Positions 1 through 9,536 of a stretch of 64,000 nucleotides of DNA are shown here, in pieces. The DNA comes from Mycobacterium colombiense CECT 3035 (lineage in GTDB: Bacteria; Actinomycetota; Actinomycetes; Mycobacteriales; Mycobacteriaceae). A program made the position numbers and the translations under genes. The notes under the pieces are model-generated. The model saw only the letters and a program-made list of their open reading frames with translations, was not told the origin of the DNA and did no database searches. The DNA is taken from contig NZ_CP020821.1 in NCBI RefSeq assembly GCF_002105755.1, positions 1,550,001 through 1,614,000 on the forward strand, in the 5' to 3' direction. Numbering within the stretch: the first letter of the stretch is position 1; each line of letters starts with the position of its first letter.

Positions 1-1015
1 CGTGACCCTCGACGACGTCGACGTCGGCCACGGACAACCCGGCGTTGGCCAGCGCCGCACGCACCACCCGCTGCTGCGAGGGGCCGTTGGGCGCGGTCAG
101 CCCGTTGGACGCGCCGTCCTGATTGACCGCCGAACCGCGGACCACGGCCAGCACCGGGTGCCCCAGCCGCTGCGCATCCGACAGGCGTTCCACGACCAGC
201 ATGGCGCCGCCCTCGGACCAGCCGACGCCGTCGGCCGCACCCGCGTAGGCCTTGCATCGTCCGTCCGGCGCCAACCCGCGGTGCCGGCTGAACTCCACGA
301 AGACCGTCGGCGTCGCGTTCACGGTCGCGCCGCCGGCCAGGGCCAGGTCGCACTCCCCCGAGCGCAACGACTGCACGGCCATGTGCAACGCGACCAGCGA
401 CGACGAGCACGCCGTGTCCACGGAGACCGCCGGGCCCTCCAGGCCCAGCACGTAGGACACCCGCCCCGACGCCACGCTGGAGGTCATTCCGGTCAGCCGG
501 TAGCCCTCGATCTCCTCGGCGAGCATGCCGTAGCCCTGAACGATCAGCCCGGCGAACACGCCGGTGGCGCTGCCGCGCAACCCGCTGGGGTCAATTCCGG
601 CCCGCTCCAACGCTTCCCAGGACAGCTCGAGCAGCATTCGATGCTGGGGGTCCATCGCGAGCGCCTCGCTGGGCGCGATGCCGAAGAAGGCCGGATCGAA
701 GTCCGCGACGCCGTCGACGAACCCGCCGGTGTTCACGTAACACTTGTGCCGCGCGTCGGGGTCGGGGTCATACAGGCTCGCGACGTCCCAGCCGCGGTCG
801 GCGGGAAACTCCGAGATGACGTCGCGGCCGTCGGCGACCATTTGCCACAGCGCCTCCGGGCTGTCGACGCCACCCGGGAAGCGGCACGACATACCGACGA
901 TCGCGATCGGCTCGTTGGACCGCTCCAGCAGCGCCCGGTTGGTGCGCTTCAGGCGCTCAACCTGGACCAGCGCTTTGCGCAGCGCTTCGGTCGCATGCTG
1001 GAGTTGATCAACCAT
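1..1015 (-). CDS. pks12: Polyketide synthase Pks12, N-terminal part (cut by window edge)
   Basis: About 338 residues of the start of a very large modular polyketide synthase; the gene continues past base 1. Residues 1-33 form a basic, charged docking/coiled-coil segment ([16 protein letters not shown]), followed by a ketosynthase domain beginning [15 protein letters not shown]. The ketosynthase active-site cysteine is seen in DTACSSS at about residue 203. The sequence closely matches my memory of M. tuberculosis Pks12 (Rv2048c), the iterative-modular synthase that makes mannosyl-beta-1-phosphomycoketide lipids, and the neighbours (Rv2049c-like, rbpA, ppm1) are the same. The start is the ATG at 1013-1015. 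The downstream catalytic domains cannot be seen here. Confidence 0.92.
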   Translation of the reverse strand, partial: MVDQLQHATEALRKALVQVERLKRTNRALLERSNEPIAIVGMSCRFPGGVDSPEALWQMVADGRDVISEFPADRGWDVASLYDPDPDARHKCYVNTGGFVDGVADFDPAFFGIAPSEALAMDPQHRMLLELSWEALERAGIDPSGLRGSATGVFAGLIVQGYGMLAEEIEGYRLTGMTSSVASGRVSYVLGLEGPAVSVDTACSSSLVALHMAVQSLRSGECDLALAGGATVNATPTVFVEFSRHRGLAPDGRCKAYAGAADGVGWSEGGAMLVVERLSDAQRLGHPVLAVVRGSAVNQDGASNGLTAPNGPSQQRVVRAALANAGLSVADVDVVEGH

Positions 1016-1423
1016 TCCAAACCTCACCTAACGACGTTCGGCCGTCTTTCACCGCCGGATGCGGTTTTCGCCGAGTGACGGACTTTGCTGCACGAGGCGA
1101 CGCCGTTTCCCGTTCGACCAGCGTCGTGCAGCTCTCCGACCCAAGAATATTGCTGGTGAGTATGGCCAACTCCGACTGGATTTCAAAACGTCCGCTGCTC
1201 GCGGGTGCTACGGGAGGACCGGCATGGACCGCTGCGCCGCGCCGCGCACAGAAGATGTGAGGCCGGGCGGCCGAGGTGCCCGTTGCACAAGGGTGCGCTG
1301 TAGACACGGCCCGACGTCCATGGCGCGACTGTACCCGGCTGACCATAACTGGTGGTCAGACGCGGGTCGTGCAAAGCCTGGCGCAGCGCGGGGCCCCTGG
1401 CCGCCGCGATCCGGACGGCGCGG
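1016..1423. other. Intergenic region upstream of pks12
   Basis: About 400 bases between the pks12 start and the stop of the next gene upstream. Short open frames here have no recognisable protein signature and unlikely composition, so I see no gene. The region must hold the pks12 promoter. It contains one clear dyad (listed separately); I could not identify a convincing -35/-10 pair. Confidence 0.6.
1339..1359. promoter_or_regulatory. Inverted repeat upstream of pks12
   Basis: Perfect 7-base arms CTGACCA (1339-1345) and TGGTCAG (1353-1359) separated by 7 bases, with a nested ACCA/TGGT dyad. It resembles a binding site for a dimeric regulator such as a GntR or TetR protein. It lies about 325 bases upstream of pks12 and downstream of the Rv2049c-like gene. 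Function is inference only. Confidence 0.35.
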
Positions 1424-1798
1424 TCACACACCCGCCCGGCGCCAGCCGTCGGCGGCCCGGGCGGCCTGGATCAGCGCGTCGCACAACTGGCGTAGCTCGG
1501 TGGCCCCGGCGCCTTCGTCGACGGCCGTCGCGACGTCCTCGGCCGCACACCGCACCTGATAGACGCGATCCGACAGGTCGGCGGCATCCTCGGCCGACAG
1601 CACCACCGCGTCCTCGGGCACGACCGCGCCGTTGCGGTTCAGCGAGGCCCGTTGTTCGTACGCGCGCTGCCGGCACGACTGCCGGCAGTACTGGCGGCGA
1701 CGGCCCAATCCCGCATCGGTAACGTCACGGCCGCACCAGCGACAGGGCTGCGGGCGGGTGCGGCGGCTCACGCCTGCCGACTGTAGTCGGGTTTTCAC
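1424..1798 (-). CDS. Small conserved zinc-ribbon-like protein (Rv2049c-like)
   Basis: A 124-residue protein of unknown function. The N-terminal third has two cysteine pairs, CRWCG near residue 20 and YCRQSCRQRAYEQR near residue 38, which would suit a small treble-clef or zinc-ribbon fold. The C-terminal half (VVLSAEDAADLSDRVYQVRCAAEDVATAVDEGA) is acidic and helical. It corresponds by position to M. tuberculosis Rv2049c, which I recall annotated shorter (about 73 residues) and probably lacking this cysteine region. The chosen start is the ATG at 1798; a GTG at 1771, just before the first cysteine pair, is equally possible. It is divergent from rbpA. Confidence 0.7.
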   Translation of the reverse strand: MKTRLQSAGVSRRTRPQPCRWCGRDVTDAGLGRRRQYCRQSCRQRAYEQRASLNRNGAVVPEDAVVLSAEDAADLSDRVYQVRCAAEDVATAVDEGAGATELRQLCDALIQAARAADGWRRAGV

Positions 1799-1848
1799 GG
1801 CGATCCCGGTATCATTGAGGGTCGCGTCGCGTATGCCGGTCCCGGCCG

Positions 1849-1875
1849 GGAACTGCGCAGATCGCCGCAGCGTTT
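1849..1875 (+). promoter_or_regulatory. Candidate ECF-sigma promoter of rbpA
   Basis: GGAAC at 1849-1853 is followed after 18 bases by GTTT at 1872-1875. GGAAC-N17/18-GTT is the consensus of SigH/SigE-type ECF sigma factors (sigma-R in Streptomyces). It lies about 75 bases upstream of the rbpA start codon. Streptomyces rbpA is known to be sigma-R controlled, so a stress-inducible promoter here fits. Exact match to the motif is seen; activity is inference. Confidence 0.55.
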
Positions 1876-1950
1876 GCTAACTGGACAGATTGCATTGAAC
1901 TGCAGTAAGGGAGCCGCAGAGCTCCGAGAAGACCTGAAGGAGTAGCAGCC

Positions 1951-2286
1951 ATGGCTGATCGCGTACTGAGAGGCAGTCGCCTCGGGGCCGTGAGCTACGA
2001 GACTGACCGCAACCACGACCTGGCGCCGCGTCAGCTCGCGAAGTACCGGACCGAGAACGGCGAGGAGTTCGAGGTTCCCTTCGCCGACGACGCCGAGATC
2101 CCCGGCACCTGGCTGTGCCGCAACGGCCTGGAAGGCACCCTGATCGAGGGCGACCTGCCCGAGCCGAAGAAGGTGAAGCCGCCGCGGACGCACTGGGACA
2201 TGCTGCTGGAGCGTCGCTCGGTCGAGGAACTCGAAGAGCTGCTCAAAGAGCGCCTCGAGATCATCAAGACCCGCCGCCGGGGCTGA
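1951..2286 (+). CDS. rbpA: RNA polymerase-binding protein RbpA
   Basis: An essential actinobacterial transcription factor of 111 residues, the family's exact usual length. RbpA binds the primary sigma factor SigA (and SigB) and core RNA polymerase, stabilises the open promoter complex and contributes to rifampicin tolerance. Visible parts are the N-terminal tail (MADRVLRGSRLG), the central core domain, the basic linker (PEPKKVKPPRTHWDML) that contacts promoter DNA, and the C-terminal sigma-interacting helices (RRSVEELEELLKERLEI). AAGGAG at 1937-1942 sits 8 bases before the ATG. An ECF-type promoter motif lies upstream. The gene ends 23 bases from the convergent ppm1 stop. Confidence 0.97.
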   Translation: MADRVLRGSRLGAVSYETDRNHDLAPRQLAKYRTENGEEFEVPFADDAEIPGTWLCRNGLEGTLIEGDLPEPKKVKPPRTHWDMLLERRSVEELEELLKERLEIIKTRRRG

Positions 2287-2309
2287 CCCCGCGGTAGGGC
2301 CTGCGTCGG

Positions 2310-3104
2310 TCAGGTGCGGTTGTCGGCCCTGGTGGCCCGGGCTCCCGACCGCCGCCCCTGGACACCCCAGCGGGTGACCTTGACCAGCGCCTCGCGGATG
2401 TTGGATCCGCTCATCTTGGACACGCCGAGCTCGCGCTCGGTGAAGGTGATGGGCACCTCGGCGATGGTGAACCCGTTGCAGATCGTGCGCCAGGTCAGGT
2501 CGATCTGGAAGCAGTAGCCCTTGGAGTCGACGCCGTCGAGATCGATCGCTTCGAGCACTTCGCGGCGGTAAGCGCGGTAGCCGGCGGTGATGTCGTGCAC
2601 GCCGATGCCCAGCGCCAGCCGGGCGTAGGTGTTGGCCGTCCAGGACAGCGCCCAGCGCCGCCACGGCCAGTTGCGCACGGTGCCGCCCTCGACGTAACGC
2701 GACCCGATGGCCAGGTCGGCGCCGGCGTCGACGGCGTCCAGCAGGCGGTGCAGCTGCTCGGGCGCGTGGCTGCCGTCGGCGTCCATTTCGACTAGGACCG
2801 AGTAGTCACGGCTCAACCCCCACGCGAAACCCGCCAAGTACGCCGCGCCCAGGCCGTCCTTGGCGGTGCGGTGCATGACGTGCGTGCGGCCGCCATCGGC
2901 CGCCGCCAGTTCCTCGGCGAGCCGGCCGGTGCCGTCGGGGCTGCTGTCGTCGACGACAAGCAGGTGCACATGCGGGCACGCTTCTTTGAGCCGCCGGTGG
3001 ATCACCGGCAGGTTCTCCAGCTCGTTGTAGGTGGGGATGATCACCAGGACGCGCTGGCTGGGGCGATTGCCCGGGTCCCGGGGCGCCGGCTGGCCGGTGG
3101 TCAT
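2310..3104 (-). CDS. ppm1: Polyprenol-monophosphomannose synthase Ppm1 (catalytic domain only)
   Basis: A 264-residue GT-A fold glycosyltransferase (GT2) that transfers mannose from GDP-mannose to polyprenyl phosphate, the donor for lipomannan, lipoarabinomannan and protein mannosylation. Motifs seen: [10 protein letters not shown] at the start of the fold, [11 protein letters not shown], the metal-binding EMDADGSH (DxD), and [21 protein letters not shown] near the end. The ATG at 3104 is preceded by AGGAG at a good distance; the open frame extends further upstream but without protein signature. In M. tuberculosis this domain is the C-terminal half of one fused Lnt-Ppm1 protein; here it is a separate gene 62 bases after the lnt stop, as I recall for M. 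smegmatis. Confidence 0.95.
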   Translation of the reverse strand: MTTGQPAPRDPGNRPSQRVLVIIPTYNELENLPVIHRRLKEACPHVHLLVVDDSSPDGTGRLAEELAAADGGRTHVMHRTAKDGLGAAYLAGFAWGLSRDYSVLVEMDADGSHAPEQLHRLLDAVDAGADLAIGSRYVEGGTVRNWPWRRWALSWTANTYARLALGIGVHDITAGYRAYRREVLEAIDLDGVDSKGYCFQIDLTWRTICNGFTIAEVPITFTERELGVSKMSGSNIREALVKVTRWGVQGRRSGARATRADNRT

Positions 3105-3166
3105 GTAGCTCCTCTGTGTTGCCCGAAATCGATGCAGTTCGGCCGTCCAGGTCGGACGGAGGGTGG

Positions 3167-5194
3167 TCAGTCGCCGTCGTCTGCCGGCGTGCGGTCCCGA
3201 GAGTCGGGCGGGGGTTTGCCCGGGGTTGCACCGGCCCCTTGCGATTGGCGTGTGGACGGCCGACGTACCGAACGCGGGAACCATCCATTGTGCCGTATCC
3301 CGGCCAGAATCACCGCTCCGGCCGCCAGGACCATGATCCATTGCACCAGCGGCCCCCACCGCGTCGCCGGCGTCAGCCGGGTCTTGAGCCGCACCTGCAT
3401 GTCCAGATAGGCGGGCTGGAAGAAGTCGGTGCGGGCCAGCTCGCCGCCGTCGGGCGCCACCACGGCGCTGATCCCCGTGGTGCCGGCGACCACGACGTAG
3501 CGGTCGTGCTCGACGGCCCGGACCTTGGCGAATGCCAGCTGCTGCTCACTCATCCTCTTGTTGAAGGTGGCGTTGTTGGCCGGCACGGCCAGCAGCTGGG
3601 CGCCGCCGAGCACCGCCTGCCGCGGGACCCGGTCGAAGATCACTTCCCAGCAGGTGGCGACGCCGAGCGGCACTCCCGCGATGTGCACCACCCCGGAGCC
3701 CGGTCGGGGCACGAAGCTTCCGGCGCGGCCGGCGTAGCCGGACAGGTGTTTGAACAGCCACGGCATCGGCAGGTATTCGCCGAACGGCTGGACGATTTCC
3801 TTGTCGTGGCGATCGGCCGGGCCGGTGGCCGGAGCCCAGACGATCATGGTGTTGGTGTAGTTCGGATCCTGCGGCGAGCGTCCGGGCACCTCGAGCACGC
3901 TGCCGATCAGGATCGGAGCGCCGATCGCCGCCGCGGCCTGCGAGATCTCCAGGGCGGCGTCGTGGTTGACCAGCGGGTCGATGTCCGACGAGTCTTCCGG
4001 CCAGATCACGAACTGCGGTTGCGGGGCGGCCCCGGCGCGCACGTCCTCGGCCAGCCGCAGGGTTTCCTGGACGTGGTTGTCCAGCACCGCGCGCCGCTGT
4101 TCGTTGAACTCGAAGCCCAGCCGCGGCACGTTGCCCTGCACGGCCGCGACGGTCACCGCCGGCTCCCCGCCCGACCCGGTGCCGGCGTGGCGCACCTGCG
4201 GCCAGACGATGAGCGACGCGAAGAGCACCAGGCAGATGCAGACGCCCGGCAGCACCACCGCGGGCGGCGCCTGGTCGGGCTGCGCGGCGTCCGCGGCGCC
4301 GCTGTCCCCGGCGCCAGGGCGCGCCGGATGGCCGGAGTGCCACCACTTGACGATCTCCAGCGCGATGGCCGTCGCGCTGAAGCCCACCAGCATGATCGCC
4401 ATGGACAGCAGCGCCACGCCGCCGAGCTGGACCAGCGGCAGGAACGGACCGTGGGTCTGACCGAACGCCACCGAACCCCAGGGGAAGCCACCGAACGGCA
4501 GGATCGACTTGAGCCACTCCTGGGCCGCCCAGATCAGCGCGAACCAGATGGGCCAGCCGGGCAGCCGCCGCACGGTGACGGCGCACAGGCCGAAGAGGGC
4601 GGGAAACAGCGCGCAGACGGTCGCGAGCGCGATCCACGGGATGGGGCCGACCAGCAGCCCGACCCACGGCAGCAGCGGCAGGTAGAACGCCAGCCCGAAC
4701 AGGAACGCGTAACCCAGGCCGCCCGCGGGCGTGGTCGCGGCGTGGGTCAGCACCCATGCCAGCAATGCGGCGCCCAGCACCGCACCCCACCACCAGTTCA
4801 GCGACGGGAAACTGGCGCAGAACAGTAAGCCGCCCAGCACTGCGCAGCTCAGCCGGGACAGGCGGGGCAGCATCGCGGCCTGGGCGGCGGGCAGCCGCGC
4901 GATCACCGCGGCCACCAGTCCGGTTACCGCGCCGCGCGCCGCCGCCCCCAGCCGACCACCCGGGCTCACGTCGCCGGGCGCGCGCGCCTCCGGCGATGCC
5001 GGTGCCGCGACCTCCTCGTCCCGGTCGGGTTCGGGGTCGCGCTCGTCGCCCCGGGCTTCGGGTTCGGGAGAAACCTCGACGGGGTCGTCGTCGCGGTCCG
5101 ACTCGGCCTCGTCGCCGATGGGGTCGGTGTCGGGCCGCCGCGGCAGGTTCTCGTCGGCGGCATCGGTGTGGTCCGCGGGCCGGTCGCTAGCCAT
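3167..5194 (-). CDS. lnt: Apolipoprotein N-acyltransferase Lnt
   Basis: A 675-residue membrane enzyme that N-acylates the lipidated cysteine of lipoproteins. Residues 1-80 are an acidic, disordered cytoplasmic tail; residues about 90-330 hold several membrane helices; residues about 345-600 are the carbon-nitrogen hydrolase domain. The Glu-Lys-Cys triad is visible: VIWPED (E400), RHDKE (K465), ATCWEV (C515). A last membrane helix lies near residue 620, followed by a basic tail. The start overlaps the upstream amidohydrolase stop by 8 bases, so the two are probably co-transcribed. M. tuberculosis Ppm1 carries this as its N-terminal domain, where it helps anchor the mannosyltransferase. Confidence 0.93.
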   Translation of the reverse strand: MASDRPADHTDAADENLPRRPDTDPIGDEAESDRDDDPVEVSPEPEARGDERDPEPDRDEEVAAPASPEARAPGDVSPGGRLGAAARGAVTGLVAAVIARLPAAQAAMLPRLSRLSCAVLGGLLFCASFPSLNWWWGAVLGAALLAWVLTHAATTPAGGLGYAFLFGLAFYLPLLPWVGLLVGPIPWIALATVCALFPALFGLCAVTVRRLPGWPIWFALIWAAQEWLKSILPFGGFPWGSVAFGQTHGPFLPLVQLGGVALLSMAIMLVGFSATAIALEIVKWWHSGHPARPGAGDSGAADAAQPDQAPPAVVLPGVCICLVLFASLIVWPQVRHAGTGSGGEPAVTVAAVQGNVPRLGFEFNEQRRAVLDNHVQETLRLAEDVRAGAAPQPQFVIWPEDSSDIDPLVNHDAALEISQAAAAIGAPILIGSVLEVPGRSPQDPNYTNTMIVWAPATGPADRHDKEIVQPFGEYLPMPWLFKHLSGYAGRAGSFVPRPGSGVVHIAGVPLGVATCWEVIFDRVPRQAVLGGAQLLAVPANNATFNKRMSEQQLAFAKVRAVEHDRYVVVAGTTGISAVVAPDGGELARTDFFQPAYLDMQVRLKTRLTPATRWGPLVQWIMVLAAGAVILAGIRHNGWFPRSVRRPSTRQSQGAGATPGKPPPDSRDRTPADDGD

Positions 5195-6797
5195 GGATTA
5201 CAGCGCCCCGATGCACCGTTCGCCGGCACCGCGGTAGGGCGTCGTCGCGCCCCAATCGCGGCAGCGCCGGCACGCGCGACCGCGGGTCGGTCGACCAGCG
5301 CTGGACGGTATCGCGCGGGGCGTGCACCTCGAGGTCCCCGGCGTCCCAGACGACGTAAGAGGCCGGCGCTCCCGGCACCAGCGTGCCCGTCCTGCCGTCG
5401 CGGACACCGGCGGCCCGCCAGCCGCCGCGGGTGGCGGCGGCAAACGCGGCCCGGGCCGAAACCCCGCTGCCGGGGGTGCGGTGGTTGACCGCCGCGCGCA
5501 CACTCACCCACGGGTCGAAGCCCGTGACCGGAGCGTCGGAACCGAGCGCGAGGGGCACGCCTTGGGATGCTAACAGCGCAAAGGGGTTGAGCCGACTGCC
5601 TCGCTGGGCACCGAGCCGCCGCGCGTACATGCCGTCGGCCCCGCCCCAGAGCGCATCGAAATTGGGCTGCACGCTCGCGATGACGCCCCACTGGCCCAGC
5701 TTGGCGGCCTGATCGGCGCTGACCATCTCGACGTGCTCGAGCCGGTGCCCGCAGCGGGCGACCGCGACGGGCCCGAGGTCGGCGACGACGCGCTCGAAAG
5801 CACCCACCACCGTGGCGACCGCGGCGTCCCCGATGACGTGGAAACCGGCGGTGACCTCGGCCTGGGTGCACGCCCGCAGGTGCGCCTCGACGGCCCCGGA
5901 ATCCAGGTAGCAGGTTCCGGTGCACTCCGGGGCGTCCGCGTACGGCTCGTGCAGCCACGCGGTGCGCGACCCCAGGGCCCCGTCGACGAACAGGTCGCCG
6001 GCCAGCCCGTGGGCTCCGGTCGCCGCCATCAGCTCGCGCGCCTGCGCGGGGCTGCTCACCGGCTCACCCCAATAGCCGATCACCTCGACGCCGTGATCGA
6101 GGCCCCGCAGTTGCAGCCAGTCGTCGAGGCCGCCGATCTCGGGCCCGGCGCATTCGTGCACCGCGACGATGCCTGCCGCCGCGGCGGCCCGCAGCGCCGC
6201 GGCGCGGGCCTCGGCAAGCTGTTCGGCCGTCAGCAGTCCGCGGGCGGTGGCCCGCACCAGATGGTGTGCGTCGCCGACCAGCGGCCCCTCAGCGCTGAAA
6301 CCCGGCGCCGCCGGGAGCCCAGCCACCAGCCGGCGCAGGCCCGTCGACGCCAGCGCGGAGTGCACGTCCACGCGGGCCAGGTAGGCCGGCCGGTCGCCGA
6401 GGACAGCGTCCAGGTCGGCGATGCCGGGCGGGGCGTTCTCCGGCCACGAGGTCTCGTCCCAGCCGTGGCCCCACACCGGCCGGCCGGGGTGTGCGGCCGC
6501 GTACTCTGCGACCATCCGCAGGCACTGGGCGCGCGAGGCCGCCGGGCGCAGGTCCAGCCCGCTGAACGTCAGGCCGGTGGCGGTGAGATGGATGTGGCTG
6601 TCCACGAACCCCGGCGCCACGAACCCGCCCAGGAGATCTTCGACGTCGGCGTCGGGAAACATGCGGCGGCCGACCTCGTCGCCGCCCAGCCATGCCACCA
6701 CGCCGTCGCGGACGGCCATCGCGGTCGCGCCGGGCTGGGCCGGGCTGTGCACCCGGCCGTTGACCAGCAGGGTCACCGGTGCGGGACTAACGGTCAC
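5187..6797 (-). CDS. Amidohydrolase family 3 (YtcJ-like) metal-dependent hydrolase
   Basis: A 536-residue metal-dependent hydrolase of the YtcJ type, similar in place and size to Rv2052c. The N-terminal beta domain ([14 protein letters not shown]) leads into the first metal motif GFVDSHIHL near residue 65; later barrel elements include [31 protein letters not shown] and [12 protein letters not shown], and the protein ends with the usual small beta domain ([15 protein letters not shown]). These motifs indicate hydrolysis of an amide or cyclic amide, but the substrate cannot be deduced. The start is the GTG at 6797. It lies 72 bases downstream of fxsA and overlaps lnt. Confidence 0.85.
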   Translation of the reverse strand: MTVSPAPVTLLVNGRVHSPAQPGATAMAVRDGVVAWLGGDEVGRRMFPDADVEDLLGGFVAPGFVDSHIHLTATGLTFSGLDLRPAASRAQCLRMVAEYAAAHPGRPVWGHGWDETSWPENAPPGIADLDAVLGDRPAYLARVDVHSALASTGLRRLVAGLPAAPGFSAEGPLVGDAHHLVRATARGLLTAEQLAEARAAALRAAAAAGIVAVHECAGPEIGGLDDWLQLRGLDHGVEVIGYWGEPVSSPAQARELMAATGAHGLAGDLFVDGALGSRTAWLHEPYADAPECTGTCYLDSGAVEAHLRACTQAEVTAGFHVIGDAAVATVVGAFERVVADLGPVAVARCGHRLEHVEMVSADQAAKLGQWGVIASVQPNFDALWGGADGMYARRLGAQRGSRLNPFALLASQGVPLALGSDAPVTGFDPWVSVRAAVNHRTPGSGVSARAAFAAATRGGWRAAGVRDGRTGTLVPGAPASYVVWDAGDLEVHAPRDTVQRWSTDPRSRVPALPRLGRDDALPRCRRTVHRGAVIHG

Positions 6798-6869
6798 TAT
6801 CGGTCACAGGCCAAAACTACGTGCAACTGGTCGGAGGGCGATAACGGTCGGCGGGTGCCCCGCGCCGCG

Positions 6870-7415
6870 TCAGCGTCCGTCGAATCGCGGCGGCCGCGGC
6901 GGCGCCTCGACGTCGTGGACGTCGATGACCTCGCCGTCGATGTAGTCGCCGCGCCCATAGCCGGCATCCGAACCGGCATCCGAATAGAAGCCGCCGGGGT
7001 ACGACGCCGGGTGCGGCGTCGCGCGAAAGGCGCTGGCGTAACTGAGTCCCGGCATCTGGCGCTGCAGCTTGCGCACCGCCAAGGCCGTCAACCCGGGGCC
7101 GGCGAGCGACCGCACCGGCGGGATCAGCAGCGCCAACCCGAGCGCCGTGCTGACCAGGCCGGGGACGAGGACGAGGAGCGCGACCAGGCTGACGAGGGCG
7201 CCGTCGCTCGCGGCGCGTTGGTCGGTCACTCCCGAGCGCAGCTGCCCGATCCGCCGGATGAGGTGCGACCCGGCCATCGGGGCCACGATGCCCCAGCCGA
7301 GCAGGAAGGTCCCCACCAGCGCCAGCAGGGTCCAGCCCCAGCCGATCGTCGACACCAGCGCGAAGATCACCGCGAGTTCGACGACGGCGTAGATCAGCAA
7401 CAACCGCGAGACCAT
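6870..7415 (-). CDS. fxsA: FxsA family membrane protein
   Basis: A 181-residue small membrane protein of the FxsA family (Rv2053c position). FxsA in E. coli relieves phage T7 exclusion by the F plasmid; its normal role is unknown. Hydrophobic helices are seen at about residues 3-20 (LLLIYAVVELAVIFALVS), 23-45 and 75-100 (ALVSLVALLVLVPGLVSTAL), with conserved GWGWTLL. The C-terminal 60 residues are soluble, rich in Gly, Tyr and Asp, ending in a proline-rich tail. I chose the ATG at 7415, where homology begins; an upstream ATG at 7439 would overlap the divergent promoter region. Confidence 0.85.
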   Translation of the reverse strand: MVSRLLLIYAVVELAVIFALVSTIGWGWTLLALVGTFLLGWGIVAPMAGSHLIRRIGQLRSGVTDQRAASDGALVSLVALLVLVPGLVSTALGLALLIPPVRSLAGPGLTALAVRKLQRQMPGLSYASAFRATPHPASYPGGFYSDAGSDAGYGRGDYIDGEVIDVHDVEAPPRPPRFDGR

Positions 7416-7488
7416 GTCACACCAACGTGTGCCGACCACGCCCGAGTTCCCGTGGTGCTGCCGTGTGTGGTTGCAGTTAGATGACGCT

Positions 7489-8196
7489 ATGACGACGATT
7501 CAGATCGATACCCCGGACGGACCGATCGATGCGTTACTGAGCACGCCCTCGGGGCAGGGCCCGTGGCCGGGGGTGGTGGTGATCCACGACGCGATCGGCT
7601 ACGGCCGGGACAAGCAGTCGATCAACGACCGCATCGCCGCGGCGGGTTACCTGGCGCTCACCCCGAACCTGTACTCGCGCGGGGGACGCATCCGCTGCAT
7701 CTCGCGCGTCATGAAGGAGCTGCAGACGCAGCGCGGCCGCGCGCTCGACGACATCCTGGCCGCACGTGATCACCTCACGGCCATGCCGCAATGTTCCGGC
7801 CAGGTCGGCATCGCGGGATTCTGCATGGGCGGTCAGTTCGCTCTTGTCATGTCGCCCAAGGGTTTCGGCGCCTCCGCCCCGTTCTATGGCACTCCCCTGC
7901 CGCGCAACCTGGACAAGACGCTGGACGGCGCGTGCCCGGTCGTGGCCAGCTTCGGCGGCCGTGACCCGCTGGGCCGGGGCGCGCCCGAGAAGCTGAGCAA
8001 GACCATCGCCGCCAAGAACATCACCGCCGATGTGAAGACGTATCCGGGCGTCGGGCACAGCTTCGCCAACGATCTGCCCGGCCAACCGTTGCTTCGCATC
8101 GCGGGTTTCGGCTACGACCACGAGGCCACCGAGGACGCGTGGCGGCGGGTGTTCGCGTTCTTCGGCGAGCATCTGCGAGCGGGCGCCGCGACGTAA
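7489..8196 (+). CDS. Dienelactone hydrolase family protein
   Basis: A 235-residue alpha/beta hydrolase of the dienelactone hydrolase family (Rv2054 position). The cysteine nucleophile is in GIAGFCMGGQ (C112), the acid in FGGRDPLG, and the histidine in GVGHSFAND. A start at the ATG 7489 gives the family's usual N terminus (MTTIQIDTPDGPIDALL); an in-frame start at 7414 would add 25 residues of unrelated sequence. It is divergent from fxsA. Dienelactone hydrolases open lactone rings in aromatic degradation, but actinobacterial members often have other ester substrates, so the precise reaction is open. Confidence 0.88.
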   Translation: MTTIQIDTPDGPIDALLSTPSGQGPWPGVVVIHDAIGYGRDKQSINDRIAAAGYLALTPNLYSRGGRIRCISRVMKELQTQRGRALDDILAARDHLTAMPQCSGQVGIAGFCMGGQFALVMSPKGFGASAPFYGTPLPRNLDKTLDGACPVVASFGGRDPLGRGAPEKLSKTIAAKNITADVKTYPGVGHSFANDLPGQPLLRIAGFGYDHEATEDAWRRVFAFFGEHLRAGAAT

Positions 8197-8200
8197 CCGG

Positions 8201-9064
8201 TCAGCGCGGCGCGTTCAGCTTCCGCGCCAGCACCGTTGCGAAGGTGTGGGTGTCGCCGGGCCAGCGCGCCGACACGTAGCCGCCGTCATCGACGACGAAT
8301 GCGGGCCGCGAGTCGGTCGCGGTATCGCGCGCCATGCCCGAGGTTTTCCGCCGCCAGTGTGGTGACCCGCGGGTGACGTCGCGGAAGTCGCTCGGATCTT
8401 CAAGCGCGCGTGTGACTTCCGACTGCACCGACATGTACCCGGCGGGTTGGCCCGGCTCCTCGGTATAGGTCCGGTAGTAGTCGCGGTCCCAAAGCCGGGT
8501 GAATCGGGTGAGGCGCCAGGCCGACCTCTCCATCGCCCACGTCAACGCCGTGGTCTTGCGTCCGTACAGGACCGAACGGCCGGTCCCCGGATCGATGCTG
8601 CGCGCCGCGAGCAGCACCCCGTGACAGATGGCCGCCACCACCAGCCCGCGGGCGAAGGCCGCCACGACCAGCCGGTGCAGGACGTCGCTGTCGATGTAGC
8701 TGCGCATCCCGCGGGCGCGGTGCCCACCCGGCAACAGCAGCGCATCGACGCCGTCGAGGCTGGCCGCCGCCCAGGTGAGCGGATGCCGAAACTCATTGGA
8801 CTGCACCATGTCCCGGTAGGAGTTGCGGCCGTCGCTGTTGGCGCGCAGCAGCAGCCCGATCAGCGGAATGGCGCCCAGCAGTGGCAGCGCGGACCAGAGG
8901 TCCAGTCCGCGGCCCGTCACCATGATGTCGTCGGCGACGCCGGGCGTGCCGCTTTCGGTCGCGAAGATCACCCGGTGGCCGCTTCGCGTCAACACCTTCC
9001 AGCTGACCGCGACCTCGGTCGGGTCGAAGTCGCGGTCCGGGACCGGGATCAGGACGGTGGCCAC
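8201..9064 (-). CDS. DJ-1/PfpI family (type 1 glutamine amidotransferase-like) protein
   Basis: A 287-residue protein of the DJ-1/PfpI superfamily. The nucleophile elbow AICHGV carries C147, and LLLPGGH precedes it, as expected. Family members include glyoxalases, chaperones and hydrolases; the residues seen do not decide among them. It is longer than typical 190-230 residue members, with an extended C-terminal part (LTRFTRLWDRDYYRTYTEEPG and VVDDGGYVSARWPGDTHTF). The latter, DGGYVSARWPGD, is common in Hsp31-like subfamilies. It is convergent with the dienelactone hydrolase, separated by only 4 bases. Confidence 0.82.
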   Translation of the reverse strand: MATVLIPVPDRDFDPTEVAVSWKVLTRSGHRVIFATESGTPGVADDIMVTGRGLDLWSALPLLGAIPLIGLLLRANSDGRNSYRDMVQSNEFRHPLTWAAASLDGVDALLLPGGHRARGMRSYIDSDVLHRLVVAAFARGLVVAAICHGVLLAARSIDPGTGRSVLYGRKTTALTWAMERSAWRLTRFTRLWDRDYYRTYTEEPGQPAGYMSVQSEVTRALEDPSDFRDVTRGSPHWRRKTSGMARDTATDSRPAFVVDDGGYVSARWPGDTHTFATVLARKLNAPR

Positions 9065-9077
9065 GGAGCCTTGGCGG

Positions 9078-9467
9078 TCAGGCCACTTTCAGCTCGAGGC
9101 CGACGTTGTTGTCCATGCCGCCGCGCAGCTTGCTGAAGAAGTTGAACACCTTGCCCACGACGCCGTAGCGCTTGCCGATCGCGTCGTAGACCGCGGCCGT
9201 TTCCGACTTGTCCAGGATGGCCGCGGTCCCCTCGACCGCCTCGCTGGTGGGGCGGCCGTTCATGGTGCAGGTGGCCAGCGTGACCCGCGGGGTGTTGCGG
9301 ATTCGCTTGACCTTCCAGGAGTTCTCTCCGGTGATGACCAGGAGTCGATCCCCGGCCTGCTTGTCCAGGGCGGCCCAGATCGGCGTCGGCTTGGGCTTGC
9401 CGTCCTTGGTGAACGTGGTCAGCAGGATGTACTGCGTCTTGGCAAGGTCGGCGAAGGTCGGCGTCAC
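9078..9467 (-). CDS. PPOX-class F420-dependent oxidoreductase (Rv2061c-like)
   Basis: A 129-residue split beta-barrel flavin/deazaflavin-binding protein. The core YILLTTFTKDGKPKPTPIW, RLLVITGENSWKVKRIRNTPRVTLA and VEGTAAIL motifs are those of the F420-binding PPOX-like family (TIGR03666 type, Rv2061c). I chose the GTG at 9467, giving VTPTFADLAK as start, as I recall for the M. tuberculosis protein; an in-frame ATG at 9560 would run through a palindromic operator and promoter and is unlikely. The physiological substrate is unknown. Confidence 0.85.
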   Translation of the reverse strand: MTPTFADLAKTQYILLTTFTKDGKPKPTPIWAALDKQAGDRLLVITGENSWKVKRIRNTPRVTLATCTMNGRPTSEAVEGTAAILDKSETAAVYDAIGKRYGVVGKVFNFFSKLRGGMDNNVGLELKVA

Positions 9468-9498
9468 CAGAACAACGTACCGCTGCGGGGTCGGGGCG

Positions 9499-9528
9499 TT
9501 GACATTCTGAGCGCTCGGCTGCGATAGT
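9499..9528 (+). promoter_or_regulatory. Candidate SigA-type promoter for the DUF1214 cassette
   Basis: TTGACA at 9499-9504 matches the -35 consensus perfectly and is followed after 18 bases by GATAGT (9523-9528), a fair -10. Transcription would begin near 9535, exactly at the left edge of the palindrome listed next. The start codon of the DUF1214 gene is at 9596. Confidence 0.5.
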
Positions 9529-9536
9529 CGTGGCAA

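Noticed and set aside
3116..4828. 570-codon open frame opposite lnt
   Set aside because: Antisense shadow; the lnt triad and helices are on the other strand.
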